Origin: Saccharopolyspora elongata
GTDB taxonomy: Bacteria > Actinomycetota > Actinomycetes > Mycobacteriales > Pseudonocardiaceae
Assembly: GCF_004348985.1 (NCBI RefSeq)
Contig: NZ_SMKW01000012.1
Location: 90,740 to 154,739 of the forward strand
Length of the DNA stretch: 64,000 bases
Direction: 5' to 3'
Within the stretch, counting starts at the first letter, position 1. Every line of letters starts with the position of its first letter. Of this stretch, positions 46,908 through 57,664 are shown one piece after another. Both the position numbers and the translations under genes were made by a program. The notes beneath the pieces were generated by a model. It did not search any database. It was not told the origin of the DNA and saw only the letters and a program-made list of their open reading frames with translations.

Positions 46908-47561
46908 TCAGGCCACTTCGGACTCGTGCAGCACCAGCGATCGCGCGAGCCCCCGCGAAGTGTCCACCACGGCACAACGCTTGGCGGCGTAGTCCAGCGC
47001 CATCCGGTGCTCCGCCAGCGAGAAGTCCGCGACCGCGTCGGCGGCCAGGAACGCCTGGACGTCCTGCTGGAAGGCCTCCGCCGCCGTCATCAGGCAGCCG
47101 ATGTGCGCGTAGATGCCGGTGATGATCAGCTGGTCGCGGTTCCAGTCCCGCAGCAGCTCGCGGAGCTCGGTGCGCTGGAACGCGCTGTAGCGCCACTTGG
47201 TCAGCTGCACGTCGCCGGCGCCGGGCGCCAGCTCGTCGATGATCGCCTCCTGCGACGGATCGGCGACGCCCGGGCCCCACCACTCCAGCTGCAGCCCGCG
47301 CTGTTCCGGCGTCTGGCCGCCGGGCTGCGCGCAGTACACCACCGGCACGCCGGCCGCACGGGCGCGCTCGCGCAGCATGTGGATGTTCGGCACCACCTGG
47401 TTGAGCGGTTCGCTGTTGCGCGGATAGGCGTTGATGAAGTGCCGTTCCATGTCGTGGATCAGCAGCACCGCGCGATCCGGCTCGGGCCGCCAGGCCACCC
47501 GGTTCTCGGGCAGCTCGTCCTGCTGCGGCACGCGGTACGGTGCGATGGCCGGAAGTGCCAC
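46908..47561 (-). CDS. dhbB: Isochorismatase (EntB/DhbB, without ArCP domain)
   Basis: 217 residues from GTG 47561 (GGGAGG upstream). Hydrolyses isochorismate to 2,3-dihydro-DHB. 'AVLLIHDMERHFINAYP' contains the catalytic Asp, 'LTKWRYSAFQRT' the Lys, and 'ITGIYAHIGCLMTAAEAF' the Cys region of the isochorismatase triad. The usual C-terminal carrier domain is absent and is encoded by the next gene. Confidence 0.93.
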   Translation of the reverse strand: MALPAIAPYRVPQQDELPENRVAWRPEPDRAVLLIHDMERHFINAYPRNSEPLNQVVPNIHMLRERARAAGVPVVYCAQPGGQTPEQRGLQLEWWGPGVADPSQEAIIDELAPGAGDVQLTKWRYSAFQRTELRELLRDWNRDQLIITGIYAHIGCLMTAAEAFQQDVQAFLAADAVADFSLAEHRMALDYAAKRCAVVDTSRGLARSLVLHESEVA

Positions 47562-47599
47562 CGGTCCTCCCTGTCTGTCGTGGTTTGCGGGCGCTCGGC

Positions 47600-49258
<1,659 letters not shown>

Positions 49259-49268
49259 GTTCTCCCCC

Positions 49269-50513
49269 TCAGACGGCCTGGTCCAGGCCCATCGCGGACA
49301 GTGCGGTGCGGAACTTCGCGGACGTCTCGGCGAGTTCGTCGGCCGGGTCGGAACCCGCGACGATGCCCGCGCCCGCGTACAACCGCATCGAATCGTCCTC
49401 GATGTCGGCGCAGCGGATGGCGACCACCCACTCGCCGTCGCCGGCGGCGTCGCACCAGCCGACCATGCCCGCGTAGTAGCCGCGCTCGAACGGTTCGGTC
49501 TCGGCGATGACGTCGCGGGCGCGCTGCAGCGGGGTGCCGCAGACCGCGGGCGTGGGGTGCAGCGCGTCGGCCAGTTCCAGCGAGGAGGTGGCCGGGTCGC
49601 GGAGCTCGCCGGTGATCTCGGTGGCCAGGTGCCACATGGCGGCGGTGCTGATCACCGACGGCGCGGGGACCTGCAGGTCGCGGCAGAACGGGCGCAGCGC
49701 CTGCACGACCGCATCGACGACTGCGGCGTGCTCGCGGTGATCTTTGTCCGAAGTGGACAGTTCGGCGGCGCGGCGCTGATCCTCGACCGGGTCGGTGCTG
49801 CGCGGCCGCGAACCGGCCATCGGGTTCGACCGGACCCGCATGCCGCGGCGGGAGACCAGCAGTTCCGGGCTGGCGCCGAGGAAGGTGCGCCGCAGCGGCG
49901 GCGGCGCGCCGAAGCTGTCGCGGGTGCCGTCCTCGCCGTGCCGCGGCAGATCCACCGCGAAGGTGTAGCTGGCCGGGTCCGCGAGCGCGAGGTTGCGCAG
50001 CACGCCGCGGACGTCGATCGGCTCGGCGGCGGTCAGCTCCAGGGAGCGCGCGAGGACGACCTTGCTCAGCTCGCCGACTTCCAGCCGCCGCAGCACCCGG
50101 CTGACGCCGCGCTCGTACTCGGCGGGCGCGGGCACCGGGCGGACGGAGCAGTCCGGCGCGCCGTTGCGCGGCGGCTGCGACACCACGACGTTCAACGGCG
50201 CGGCCCGGACCACTTCGTCGGGCAGCACCAGGTGCGCGGGCAGGCTCTCACCGAACGGCACCGCACCCACCACCATCGGGTTGCGGCGGCCGAATTCCGT
50301 TGCGCTGTTGAGGAAATCGGCCACCCGCCGGGGCAGTTCCTCGCGCGCGCACTGGGTCTTGGGGACGATCGCGGACACGCCGCGAGCTAAGAGCACGCCG
50401 TGCGGCGCGGAGAAGAGGAACGACGAGCCTGCCTCGTACGCCGCCAGCAATCGGGTCGCCTCGTCGTCCGCGACGAGGCCGATGCTGTCGGTTTCACTGT
50501 CCATCGTGGTCAT
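49269..50513 (-). CDS. dhbC: Isochorismate synthase (DhbC/EntC)
   Basis: Converts chorismate to isochorismate. 414 residues; ATG 50513 with GGAAAGG. The MST-family C-terminus shows '[20 protein letters not shown]', '[20 protein letters not shown]', '[11 protein letters not shown]' and '[12 protein letters not shown]'. Starts 31 bp downstream of dhbA. Confidence 0.94.
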   Translation of the reverse strand: MTTMDSETDSIGLVADDEATRLLAAYEAGSSFLFSAPHGVLLARGVSAIVPKTQCAREELPRRVADFLNSATEFGRRNPMVVGAVPFGESLPAHLVLPDEVVRAAPLNVVVSQPPRNGAPDCSVRPVPAPAEYERGVSRVLRRLEVGELSKVVLARSLELTAAEPIDVRGVLRNLALADPASYTFAVDLPRHGEDGTRDSFGAPPPLRRTFLGASPELLVSRRGMRVRSNPMAGSRPRSTDPVEDQRRAAELSTSDKDHREHAAVVDAVVQALRPFCRDLQVPAPSVISTAAMWHLATEITGELRDPATSSLELADALHPTPAVCGTPLQRARDVIAETEPFERGYYAGMVGWCDAAGDGEWVVAIRCADIEDDSMRLYAGAGIVAGSDPADELAETSAKFRTALSAMGLDQAV

Positions 50514-50544
50514 GGCAACCTTTCCGGGTGTGCGGCAGGCGTGG

Positions 50545-51330
50545 TCAGGCGCGCAGTGTCGCGCCGCCGTCGACGTACAGGTCGTGCATCGTGATGTGCC
50601 CGGCCTGGTCGGAGGCCAGGAAGACGACTGCGTCGGCGATGTCTTGCGGGGTGGCGAGCTTGCGCAGCGGGATGCCCGCCTTGAACGTCTCCGGGGAGCC
50701 GGCGATGACGCGTTCGGCACCGCGCTCGTCGGCCCACATCCCGCGCTGCATCTCGGTGTCCGTGGAGCCGGGCGCGACGACGTTGCACCGGATGCCGAAC
50801 TCGGCGAGCTCCAGTCCGAGCGACTTGGTGAACAGCGTCGCCGCGGCCTTGGAGGCTGCGTAGGCGGACATCCCGTGCCGGGGCACGCCGGCGGCGTTCG
50901 AGCTGACCGTGACGATGGCGCCGCGCCGCCGGCCGATCATGTGCTTGGACACCGCGCGGGACAGGTTGAACACCCCAGTGGTGTTGACCGCGAAGGTGCG
51001 GTGCCAGTCCTCGTCGGTGAGTTCCTGCACGGTACCGACCTGCAGCACGCCCGCGACGTTGGCGAGGACGTCGATGGGGCCGTGCGTGCGCTCGACTCGG
51101 TCCACGACGTCGTTGACAGCGGCGGCGTCCGCGACGTCGGCGCGGTAGGCATGGACCGCGTGGCCGCGCCCGGTCAGCTCGGCGGCCACGGCTTCGGCCT
51201 GCTCGCCGTTTCGGTCCACGGCCGCGACCGTGGCGCCGAGCTCGGCGAGCGCGGTGGTCACCGCCGCCCCGATGCCCTGACCCGCGCCTGTCACGATGGC
51301 GACCTTGCCGCCGATCCCCGTCCGGTTCAT
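50545..51330 (-). CDS. dhbA: 2,3-Dihydro-2,3-dihydroxybenzoate dehydrogenase (DhbA/EntA)
   Basis: 261-residue SDR. NAD-binding 'VTGAGQGIG', catalytic Ser ('TVSSNAAG') and 'YAASKAA' (Tyr-x3-Lys). It oxidises dihydro-DHB to DHB. First gene of the operon, directly behind two iron boxes. The order is dhbA-C-E-B-ArCP, as in bacillibactin loci but without dhbF. Confidence 0.93.
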   Translation of the reverse strand: MNRTGIGGKVAIVTGAGQGIGAAVTTALAELGATVAAVDRNGEQAEAVAAELTGRGHAVHAYRADVADAAAVNDVVDRVERTHGPIDVLANVAGVLQVGTVQELTDEDWHRTFAVNTTGVFNLSRAVSKHMIGRRRGAIVTVSSNAAGVPRHGMSAYAASKAAATLFTKSLGLELAEFGIRCNVVAPGSTDTEMQRGMWADERGAERVIAGSPETFKAGIPLRKLATPQDIADAVVFLASDQAGHITMHDLYVDGGATLRA

Positions 51331-51347
51331 CGCGCCCTTCTGTCAAC

Positions 51348-51386
51348 TCAGGCAAGCCTAACCTTTGTCAGGCGAGCCTGAGTTTA
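51348..51386 (-). promoter_or_regulatory. Two tandem iron boxes (IdeR/DmdR type)
   Basis: TCAGGCAAGCCTAACCT (from 51348) and TCAGGCGAGCCTGAG (from 51368) are spaced exactly 20 bp and resemble the TTAGGTTAGGCTAACCTAA consensus. They sit 18-56 bp upstream of dhbA, so the operon should be repressed by Fe2+-bound IdeR/DmdR. Confidence 0.8.
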
Positions 51387-51486
51387 GAACACGGACGTGT
51401 TCGGATCTTCCCTCCATCGAGGTGGCATTGATCACCGAGCGCAATCTGCCGCGCCACGAATGCCGAGGCTTCCTAACCCGGCCGAA

Positions 51487-52083
51487 CTAGCGGCCGAGAC
51501 CCGCAGTGAGCTCGCGCATGCAGCGGACGGCGAGCTCCGCGGCCGACCCCGCGCCGTCCGCAGGGGCGTCGCTCACCGCCCACGCCTCGACGGCCACCCG
51601 GATCGCGGCCGTGGCCGCCGCGGCCAGCAGGCGGATCTGCAGATCATCGGCGGCGCGTTCGGCGAGCAGCGGCACGAGCTGCTGCTCCGACTCCTGGTTG
51701 ACGCTCGCCCACACCGCCAGCAGCGCGGGATCGCCGGCGGCCGCGCGCAGCAGGCCCCGCGTCCACCCGAAGGACTCGACGTCCTCCTCGTCGCGGACGG
51801 CCAAGGCGCGTTCGGCGGCCTGTTCCAGCGCATCCGGCAGCGGAATGTCGCGCGGCGTGGCCGCCAGCAGGTCCTGCCAGCGCCGGGCACCGAACGCCAG
51901 CAACGGCGCGACTGAGTCCTGCTTGGTGCGGAAGTAGCGGTAGAAGGTGCGAAGGCTCACCCCGGCGCGCTCGGCGATGGCCTCAGCTGTCGTGCCGTCG
52001 GAGCCGCGCTCGGCGAACAGCGCTGCGGCGATGCGGGCGATTTCCAGCTGGGTGGCGGCCTTGCGGCGTTCGGTGAGGTTCAC
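51487..52083 (-). CDS. TetR-family regulator
   Basis: 198 residues. HTH 'GTTAEAIAERAGVSLRTFYR' then 'YFRTKQDSV'. Divergent from an SDR gene with a GTGGCA/TGCCAC palindrome between them, indicating local regulation. Confidence 0.88.
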   Translation of the reverse strand: MNLTERRKAATQLEIARIAAALFAERGSDGTTAEAIAERAGVSLRTFYRYFRTKQDSVAPLLAFGARRWQDLLAATPRDIPLPDALEQAAERALAVRDEEDVESFGWTRGLLRAAAGDPALLAVWASVNQESEQQLVPLLAERAADDLQIRLLAAAATAAIRVAVEAWAVSDAPADGAGSAAELAVRCMRELTAGLGR

Positions 52084-52111
52084 TCCCCCAGTTTAGGTAT
52101 AAGGTGGCAAT

Positions 52112-52128
52112 GTGGCATGTTGTGCCAC
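52112..52128. promoter_or_regulatory. Operator palindrome between TetR and SDR
   Basis: GTGGCA-tgttg-TGCCAC, perfect 6-bp arms; a further half-site GGTGGCA lies at 52103-52109. Confidence 0.65.
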
Positions 52129-52172
52129 GTAGACACGATGTGTCGATTCCGTGCAGAAGAGAGGGAACTCCC

Positions 52173-52943
52173 ATGGAGCGCTTCGAAGGACGTCGCATCC
52201 TGATCACCGGGGCCGGTTCGGGCATCGGGCAGGCCACGGTGCACCGGATCCTCGCCGAGGGCGGCCGGGTCATCGGGTTCGACCGCAGCGAGGAGGGCCT
52301 GGCGGCCACCGCCGCCACCGCCGCCGAGAACGGCACCGCCGAGCGGCTGACCACCGCCGTGGTGGACGTCGCCGACGAGAGCTCCGTGCGCGCGGGCGTG
52401 GCCGAGGTCGTGGCAACGCTCGGCGGACTCGACGTGCTGGTGAACGCGGCGGGCATCCTGCGGTCGGCGCACACGCACGAGACCACGCTGGACTTCTGGA
52501 ACACGATCCTGGCGGTCAACCTGACCGGCACGTTCCTGATGACCCGCGAGGCGTTGCCCGCGCTGCTGGAGTCCGGGCACGGTGTCGTGGTCAACTTCAG
52601 CTCGACCTCGGCGAGCTTCACGCACCCCTACATGGCGGCCTACGCGGCCTCCAAGGGCGGTATCCAGTCGTTCACCCACGTGCTGGCCGGCGAGTACGCC
52701 AAGCAGGGCCTGCGCGCGGTCGCCGTGGCGCCCGGCTCGATCAGCAGCGGCATGACGACCGGCCGCGGCCCGGGCCTGCCGGAGGACGCCGACATGAGCC
52801 TGTTCGCGAAGCTCATGCCCGCCATCGGCCAGGGCATGGCGGGGCCGGAGACGGTCGCGGGCGTGGTGGCGATGCTGGCCTCCGACGACGGCGCGTTCGT
52901 CACCGGCACCGAACTGCGCATCGACGGCGGCACCCACATGTAG
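52173..52943 (+). CDS. Short-chain dehydrogenase/reductase
   Basis: 256 residues from ATG 52173. 'ITGAGSGIGQATV' cofactor loop, 'VNAAG', catalytic Ser in 'VNFSSTSAS', and 'YAASKGG'. C-terminus 'GTELRIDGGTHM'. The Asp after beta-2 ('GFDRSEEG') suggests NAD(H). Substrate unknown; target of the divergent TetR protein. Confidence 0.88.
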   Translation: MERFEGRRILITGAGSGIGQATVHRILAEGGRVIGFDRSEEGLAATAATAAENGTAERLTTAVVDVADESSVRAGVAEVVATLGGLDVLVNAAGILRSAHTHETTLDFWNTILAVNLTGTFLMTREALPALLESGHGVVVNFSSTSASFTHPYMAAYAASKGGIQSFTHVLAGEYAKQGLRAVAVAPGSISSGMTTGRGPGLPEDADMSLFAKLMPAIGQGMAGPETVAGVVAMLASDDGAFVTGTELRIDGGTHM

Positions 52944-52949
52944 GGGCTG

Positions 52950-53050
52950 TTTCCAGACTCGTCTCGCGTGGCGGTGCGGGTGGCGGTCCCCCTGCGGGAA
53001 TTACCGCCGCCGCCTGGACTGTGGGAGCCCCGACTTGCGCATGCCCAATA
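52950..53050 (+). repeat. Diverged intergenic repeat, copy 2
   Basis: Second copy of the element at 46398. It shares TTTCCAGACTCGT, the 20-base CGTGGCGGTGCGGGTGGCGG and CCCCGACTTGCGCATG; the middle differs and contains its own GGCGGT/ACCGCC hairpin. Confidence 0.7.
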
Positions 53051-53095
53051 GCCACCGGAGTCGAGCTGATGTCCACCGCGAGTTCGCGGTGGGCA

Positions 53096-54433
53096 TCACC
53101 GCGCGATGCCCTGGACGAAGCCCAGGTCCAGCAGGTCCTGGGGGCGCAGCCGCAGGTGGTCGGCCAGGTCCCGCGCCTCCGCCGGGTCGCGCTTGAGGAT
53201 GGCCGCGCTGGATTCGGGCGCGATGACCGCGAAGTAGGCGTCCGAGGTGATCCAGGTCCGCTCCGGCGCGGCCAGCGCCAGCGCACCGCCCGAACCGCCC
53301 TCCCCGATGACTAGCGTGGTCACCGGCACCCGGGCGTCGGCGACCGCGGCGAACACCTCCGCGATGGCCGGCCCGATGCCGCCGCGCTCGGCCGCCGCGT
53401 CGTTGGCCGCGCCCGGGGTGTCCACCAGCGTCAGCACCGGGACGCCGAGCTGATCGGCGAGCCGGATCAGCCGGGCCGCGGTGCGGAACCCGGCCGGGGT
53501 GTTCGCGGTGCCCGTCTGGGCGGCGAACGCGACCGTGCGCCCGTCGTGGTCGCCGAAGCCGCAGATCATCCCGCTGTCCCGGCCGCCGGCGCGGTCGCCG
53601 CTGATCTCGAAGCGCCGGGTGAAGTAGGCGTCCAGGTACGCCCCTGCGCGCGGCCGGTCCGCCGAGCGCGCCCGCTGCACGGCTTCCCAGCCCGTTGCAG
53701 GCGGCTCGCCGCCGGACAGCGACGCCGGGATCGGGGCCGGTTCCGGCGGCCGCACCAGGCGCTGCGGATGCAGCAGCGATACCAGGCCCGCCAGCGCAGT
53801 AGGCAGCTCCGCGTCGTCGACGACCTGGTCCACCTGGCCGTCGGCCAGCTTGCCCTCGGCGTGGAACGCCTCGCCGGTTTCGGACGCGTCGCGCACCCGG
53901 CTGCCGCCGAAGGCGACCGCCGCGCCGGGCGAGGCCAGCACGACGTCGGCCGCGGCCGCCAGCGCCACCCACATGCCGCCGGTGGTGGGATCGCGCAGCA
54001 CCGCGATGTGCGGGATCCGGTCCTGGCGGGTCAGCAGGCAGGCCCGCGCGATCTCCTGCAGCTGGCGCAGGGCGCAGATCCCCTCCTGCATCCGGCTGCC
54101 GCCGGAGGCCACCTGCGAGATCACCGGCAGCCGCAGCTCCCGGGCCTGCTCGAACGCCGCGACGATGCGCGCCCCGTCCGCCTCCCCGACCGAGCCGCCG
54201 AGGTAGGCGAAGTCGAAGGCGATGAGCACCGCCTGCCGCTGCCCGACCCAGCCACGACCGCACAGGACCGACTCCTCCGAGCCGGTCCGCGCGGTCGCGC
54301 GGGCGCGCTGCTCGTCGTAGCCGGGCCAGCCCAGCGGGCCGTCCCCGGCCCGCGGACCGGCCGGGGGCTCGAACTCCTCGAACCCCCGGCTGACCGACTC
54401 GACGACCGCGCGAGCAGCGGTGTGCTCAGCCAT
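53096..54433 (-). CDS. Fused acyl-CoA carboxyltransferase (AccD-AccA-like)
   Basis: 445 residues. The N-terminal half is crotonase-like carboxyltransferase beta ('SGGSRMQEG' motif, 'DPTTGGMWVALAAAADVVLA'); the C-terminal half is alpha-like ('VDTPGAANDAAAERGGIGPA', 'GEGGSGGALALA'). It starts 8 bp inside the end of the MatB-like gene, so the two are coupled. No biotin carboxylase or carrier protein is present here, so its carboxyl partner is elsewhere or its role is unusual. Confidence 0.82.
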   Translation of the reverse strand: MAEHTAARAVVESVSRGFEEFEPPAGPRAGDGPLGWPGYDEQRARATARTGSEESVLCGRGWVGQRQAVLIAFDFAYLGGSVGEADGARIVAAFEQARELRLPVISQVASGGSRMQEGICALRQLQEIARACLLTRQDRIPHIAVLRDPTTGGMWVALAAAADVVLASPGAAVAFGGSRVRDASETGEAFHAEGKLADGQVDQVVDDAELPTALAGLVSLLHPQRLVRPPEPAPIPASLSGGEPPATGWEAVQRARSADRPRAGAYLDAYFTRRFEISGDRAGGRDSGMICGFGDHDGRTVAFAAQTGTANTPAGFRTAARLIRLADQLGVPVLTLVDTPGAANDAAAERGGIGPAIAEVFAAVADARVPVTTLVIGEGGSGGALALAAPERTWITSDAYFAVIAPESSAAILKRDPAEARDLADHLRLRPQDLLDLGFVQGIAR

Positions 54434-55874
54434 GCTGCAGCGCCTTCTTCTGCACCTTGCCCATCTCGTTGCGCGGCAACGCGTCCAGGAACCGCACCTC
54501 GCGCGGCCGCTTGTGCGGGGTGAGCAGGCGGGCCACGTGGTCGGCCAGCTCCTGCTCGGCGGGCTCCTGACCGGGCGCGCGCACGATCCAGGCGATGATC
54601 CGCTCACCCAGGTCGGCGTCGGGCTCGCCGGTGACCGCGACCTCGGCGACCGCCGGGTGCTCCAGCAGGCAGTTCTCGATCTCGCCCGCGCCGATCTTGT
54701 AGCCGCCGCTCTTGATGATGTCGGTGGCCTTGCGGCCGACGATCCGGATGTAACCGTCCGGCGCGCGGGTGGCCACGTCGCCGGTGCGGAACCAGCCGTC
54801 GGCGAACGCCGCCTCGGTGGCGTCCGGCCGGTTCAGGTAGCCGCTGAACAGGTTCGAGCCGCGCACCAGGATCTCGCCGACGGTCTCGTCGTCGCTGGCG
54901 GTGATCTCGCCGCCCTGTTCGTCGACGAGCTTCAGCTCGACCCCGGCGAACGGGCGCCCCACGTAGCCGGGCCGCCGGTCGCCGTCGGCCCGCACGCCGC
55001 AGTTCATGATCGTTTCGCTCATGCCGTAGCGCTCCACGACCCGCTGGCCGGTCAGCCGCTCGATGCGCTCGTGCTCCACCGCCGGCAGCGCCGCGGAGCC
55101 GGAGACCAGCAGCCGGGCCTTGCCGACCGACCGCCCGATCTGCGGGTCGAGCTCGGCGTCCTCGGCCAGCCGGTGGTACATGGTCGGCACGCCGAACATC
55201 ATCGTCGCGGGCCCGGCGAGCTCCTCGGCCACGGCGGCGGAGGAGAACTTGCCCACGTGGTGGACGGTGCCGCCCAGCCGGACCGGGCCGAGCGTGCCGA
55301 GGATCAGCCCGTGCACGTGGAACAGCGGCAGGGCGTGCACCAGCACGTCGCGCTCGGTCCACTCCCAGGCCTCCGCCAGCGCGTCGAGGTTGGCGCGGAT
55401 CGCGCGGCGCGGCAGCACGACGCCCTTCGGCGGCCCGGTGGTGCCCGAGGTGTAGACGATCAGCGCGGGGTCGTCCTCGTCCGCTTCCGGCGGCAGTTCT
55501 CCGCCGCGCACGTCCAGGTCGACCTCGTGCACCGGGACGTCGCCGAGGCCTTGCGGCCGCTGGAAACCGGGCGGTGCGAACAGCAGTTCCGGCCGGCTGT
55601 CGCCGAGGATGTGCGCGAGCTCGCGCTCCCCCACCTTCGGGTTGATCGGCACCACCGCGACGCCCGCGCTCAGCCCGCCGATGACCGCCGCGCAGGTCTC
55701 CGGCGACGCCGTCGCCCAGACCGCGATCCGCTTCGCTGTCCCGACGCGCTCCGCGATCCCGGCGGCCACCGCCGCCAGCTCCCGGTAGGTCAGCGCCTTC
55801 TCGCCGAAGCGCAACGCTTCCTTCTCGTCGGGCTTCCGCAACTTGGGGAACAGCACCTGCGCCGCGCCGGCCAT
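54426..55874 (-). CDS. matB: Malonyl-CoA synthetase-like ligase (MatB)
   Basis: 482 residues; ATG 55874 with GGAGGTGG. P-loop 'YTSGTTGPPKGVVLPRRAI', 'RYGMSETIMN', 'GWFRTGD', 'GRKATDIIKSGGYKIGAGE' and 'RNEMGKVQKKAL'. The short form and 'RYGMSET' segment fit MatB of Streptomyces, which makes malonyl- or methylmalonyl-CoA from the acid. Divergent from a GntR regulator, as in mat loci. Confidence 0.82.
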   Translation of the reverse strand: MAGAAQVLFPKLRKPDEKEALRFGEKALTYRELAAVAAGIAERVGTAKRIAVWATASPETCAAVIGGLSAGVAVVPINPKVGERELAHILGDSRPELLFAPPGFQRPQGLGDVPVHEVDLDVRGGELPPEADEDDPALIVYTSGTTGPPKGVVLPRRAIRANLDALAEAWEWTERDVLVHALPLFHVHGLILGTLGPVRLGGTVHHVGKFSSAAVAEELAGPATMMFGVPTMYHRLAEDAELDPQIGRSVGKARLLVSGSAALPAVEHERIERLTGQRVVERYGMSETIMNCGVRADGDRRPGYVGRPFAGVELKLVDEQGGEITASDDETVGEILVRGSNLFSGYLNRPDATEAAFADGWFRTGDVATRAPDGYIRIVGRKATDIIKSGGYKIGAGEIENCLLEHPAVAEVAVTGEPDADLGERIIAWIVRAPGQEPAEQELADHVARLLTPHKRPREVRFLDALPRNEMGKVQKKALQHG

Positions 55875-55935
55875 GACCACCTCCACGTTCGTCAATGTCC
55901 CGCCCGCGGACCCGCGATGCCCGGCGAGCCGGCAT

Positions 55936-56026
55936 TGGTCCACTGGCTCGACCACTTTTGCGCCGTTTCGGACACCGCGTCAAGTGGATGTGGCAAAATT
56001 GGCTCATCCACTCGACCAAAAGGTCG
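55936..56026. promoter_or_regulatory. Operator region between matB and its GntR regulator
   Basis: Three symmetric elements: TGGTC-N9-GACCA (55936-55954), AGTGGATG-N14-CATCCACT (55983-56012) and CGACCAAAAGGTCG (56013-56026). FadR-type GntR proteins bind TGGTnnnACCA-like sites, so one or more is likely the MatR operator. Confidence 0.55.
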
Positions 56027-56068
56027 GTGTTAGCCTGATCACCATCCGTCCGGCCTGGAGGAAACCCG

Positions 56069-56794
56069 GTGTCCGAAGCCCTGCGACCGCTCGCCCGCCC
56101 GCGCCTGTACGAGCAGGTGGTGCAGCGACTGCGGGAGCACGTGGCGGATTCCGGCCTGCGCGTCGGCGACCGGCTCCCCCCGGAGCGGGAGCTCGCGGAG
56201 CGCCTCGGCGTCAGCCGCGCGTCGGTCAAGCAGGCGATCGTGGTGCTGGAGGTGCAGGGCCTCGTCGAGGTCCGCCACGGCGGCGGCACCTACCTGCGCC
56301 GCGAGTCGCTGGACGCGGAACCCGTCGCCGAGCTCGTGGCGCGCAAGCGCCGCCTGCCGGACGTCCTGGAAGCGCGCGAAGCGCTGGAGACCAAGCTCGC
56401 GGAGCTGGCCGCGCAGCGGCGCACGGACGCCGACCTCGCGGAAATCGACGCGGCACTGGCGGACATGCGCCGCGAGATCGCCGAAGGCGGGCTCGGCAAC
56501 GAGGGCGACCGCCGGTTCCACGCCGCGATCACCGCCGCCGCGCACAGCTCGCTGCTGGCCGACTTCATGCGCACCATCGCGACCGAGATCGCGGAGAGCC
56601 GCCAGGAGTCGCTGCGCCAGCCCAACCGGCCGGGCAAGTCGCTGGCCCAGCACGAACGCATCGCCGAAGCGATCCGGGAGGGCAACCCGCGCGCGGCGGT
56701 CACGGCCATGCGCCGCCACCTCCAGACGGTGAGCCGGGTCCGCCTCCTCTCCTGGGACCCCGACGCCGACCCCACCCGCTCCGGCGAGGCGTGA
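56069..56794 (+). CDS. GntR/FadR-family regulator (MatR-like)
   Basis: 241 residues. N-terminal winged helix 'GDRLPPERELAERLGVSRAS' then 'VKQAIVVLEVQGLVEVRHGG', followed by an FCD all-helical effector domain with 'RRFHAAITAAAHSSLL' and 'HERIAEAIREGNPRAA'. Position divergent from matB suggests it responds to malonate or its CoA ester. Confidence 0.88.
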   Translation: MSEALRPLARPRLYEQVVQRLREHVADSGLRVGDRLPPERELAERLGVSRASVKQAIVVLEVQGLVEVRHGGGTYLRRESLDAEPVAELVARKRRLPDVLEAREALETKLAELAAQRRTDADLAEIDAALADMRREIAEGGLGNEGDRRFHAAITAAAHSSLLADFMRTIATEIAESRQESLRQPNRPGKSLAQHERIAEAIREGNPRAAVTAMRRHLQTVSRVRLLSWDPDADPTRSGEA

Positions 56795-57107
56795 CGGAGC
56801 CACTCCGGCCGAACTCCGAGCCCGCGCCGATCGGGTGATCTGGGCGTTTTCGCGCGAAAACGGCACCGCCAGGCGTGGAAAACGCCGCTTTCGCGCGAAA
56901 ACGCCGCGCCGACACCCGCACGACGGCACCGAGCCGCGGACGCCTGAGGTCGGCGGAGGCGCCGCTCAGCCGGCCGGGCCGCCCGGTTGGGGTGTGACCC
57001 GTTCGGGTCGGTAGGCTCGGGCGGCCCTGTTTCAGCAGCTACGGAGCACCTGACTTGATCGACCGTCCGGGTTCGCAGCGCGGGAGTGCCGTTGGCCGGG
57101 TGGTCCG
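56795..57107. repeat. Intergenic region with TTTCGCGCGAAA palindromes (cluster 1)
   Basis: CGTTTTCGCGCGAAAACG at 56845-56862 is a perfect 18-bp palindrome, and TTTCGCGCGAAA recurs at 56889-56900. The copies are separated by a GGCGT/ACGCC hairpin. No gene supported in these 313 bp. Confidence 0.75.
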
Positions 57108-57602
57108 GTGATCGGGTGGCTGCTGGCCACCGCGGGCACCGCCGCGCTCGGCAGCGTGTTCCCGCTGGTCAACATCGAGCTCTACCTGCTCGGCGTGGTC
57201 TCCACCGTGGATGGCGTCAGCTGGTGGGCGTTCGGGCTGGCCGCGGCCGTCGGCCAGGTCGCCGGGAAGACGCTGTTCTACCTGGCGGGCAAGGGCGGCT
57301 TCGCGCTCGGCGAGCGGTTGCGCAAGCGCGTCGAGGCCAAGCGGAAGGGCCGGTGGGCCGGCTGGTTGGAGAAGTTCCACCAGCGGACCGAGGAGCGCCC
57401 GTGGTGGGGTCTGGGCGTGCTGTGCCTCAGCGCCGTGCCCGGCATCCCGCCCTACAGCCTGATGTGCTTCCTCTCCGGCGCGGCCGGCATCCCGCTGCTG
57501 GGTTTCCTGCTCGCGAGCCTCGTCGGCCGGTCGGCGCACTTCCTGATCGTCGCCGGCGCGCCGGAGCTGCTGCACTGGCTGCCCGCCGCGCTGGGCTCGT
57601 AG
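57108..57602 (+). CDS. Small VTT/DedA-like membrane protein
   Basis: 164 residues, GTG start. About four TM helices; 'GQVAGKTLFYLAGKGG' and 'LCLSAVPGIPPYSLMCFLSG' match the YqaA/VTT (SNARE-associated, DedA-like) fold, with the conserved Gly/Pro re-entrant segment. Such proteins move lipids across membranes; exact role unknown. Confidence 0.75.
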   Translation: MIGWLLATAGTAALGSVFPLVNIELYLLGVVSTVDGVSWWAFGLAAAVGQVAGKTLFYLAGKGGFALGERLRKRVEAKRKGRWAGWLEKFHQRTEERPWWGLGVLCLSAVPGIPPYSLMCFLSGAAGIPLLGFLLASLVGRSAHFLIVAGAPELLHWLPAALGS

Positions 57603-57664
57603 CCGGCGAATACCGGTCCGGGCGGCCGGGAACCCCCTGTGCTGTTAGCCGACATCGAGGGGAG

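Noticed and set aside
57086..57664. Reading the VTT-gene region as the N-terminus of the catalase
   Set aside because: That frame overlaps the VTT gene and its residues are shadow-like, unlike any catalase N-terminus.
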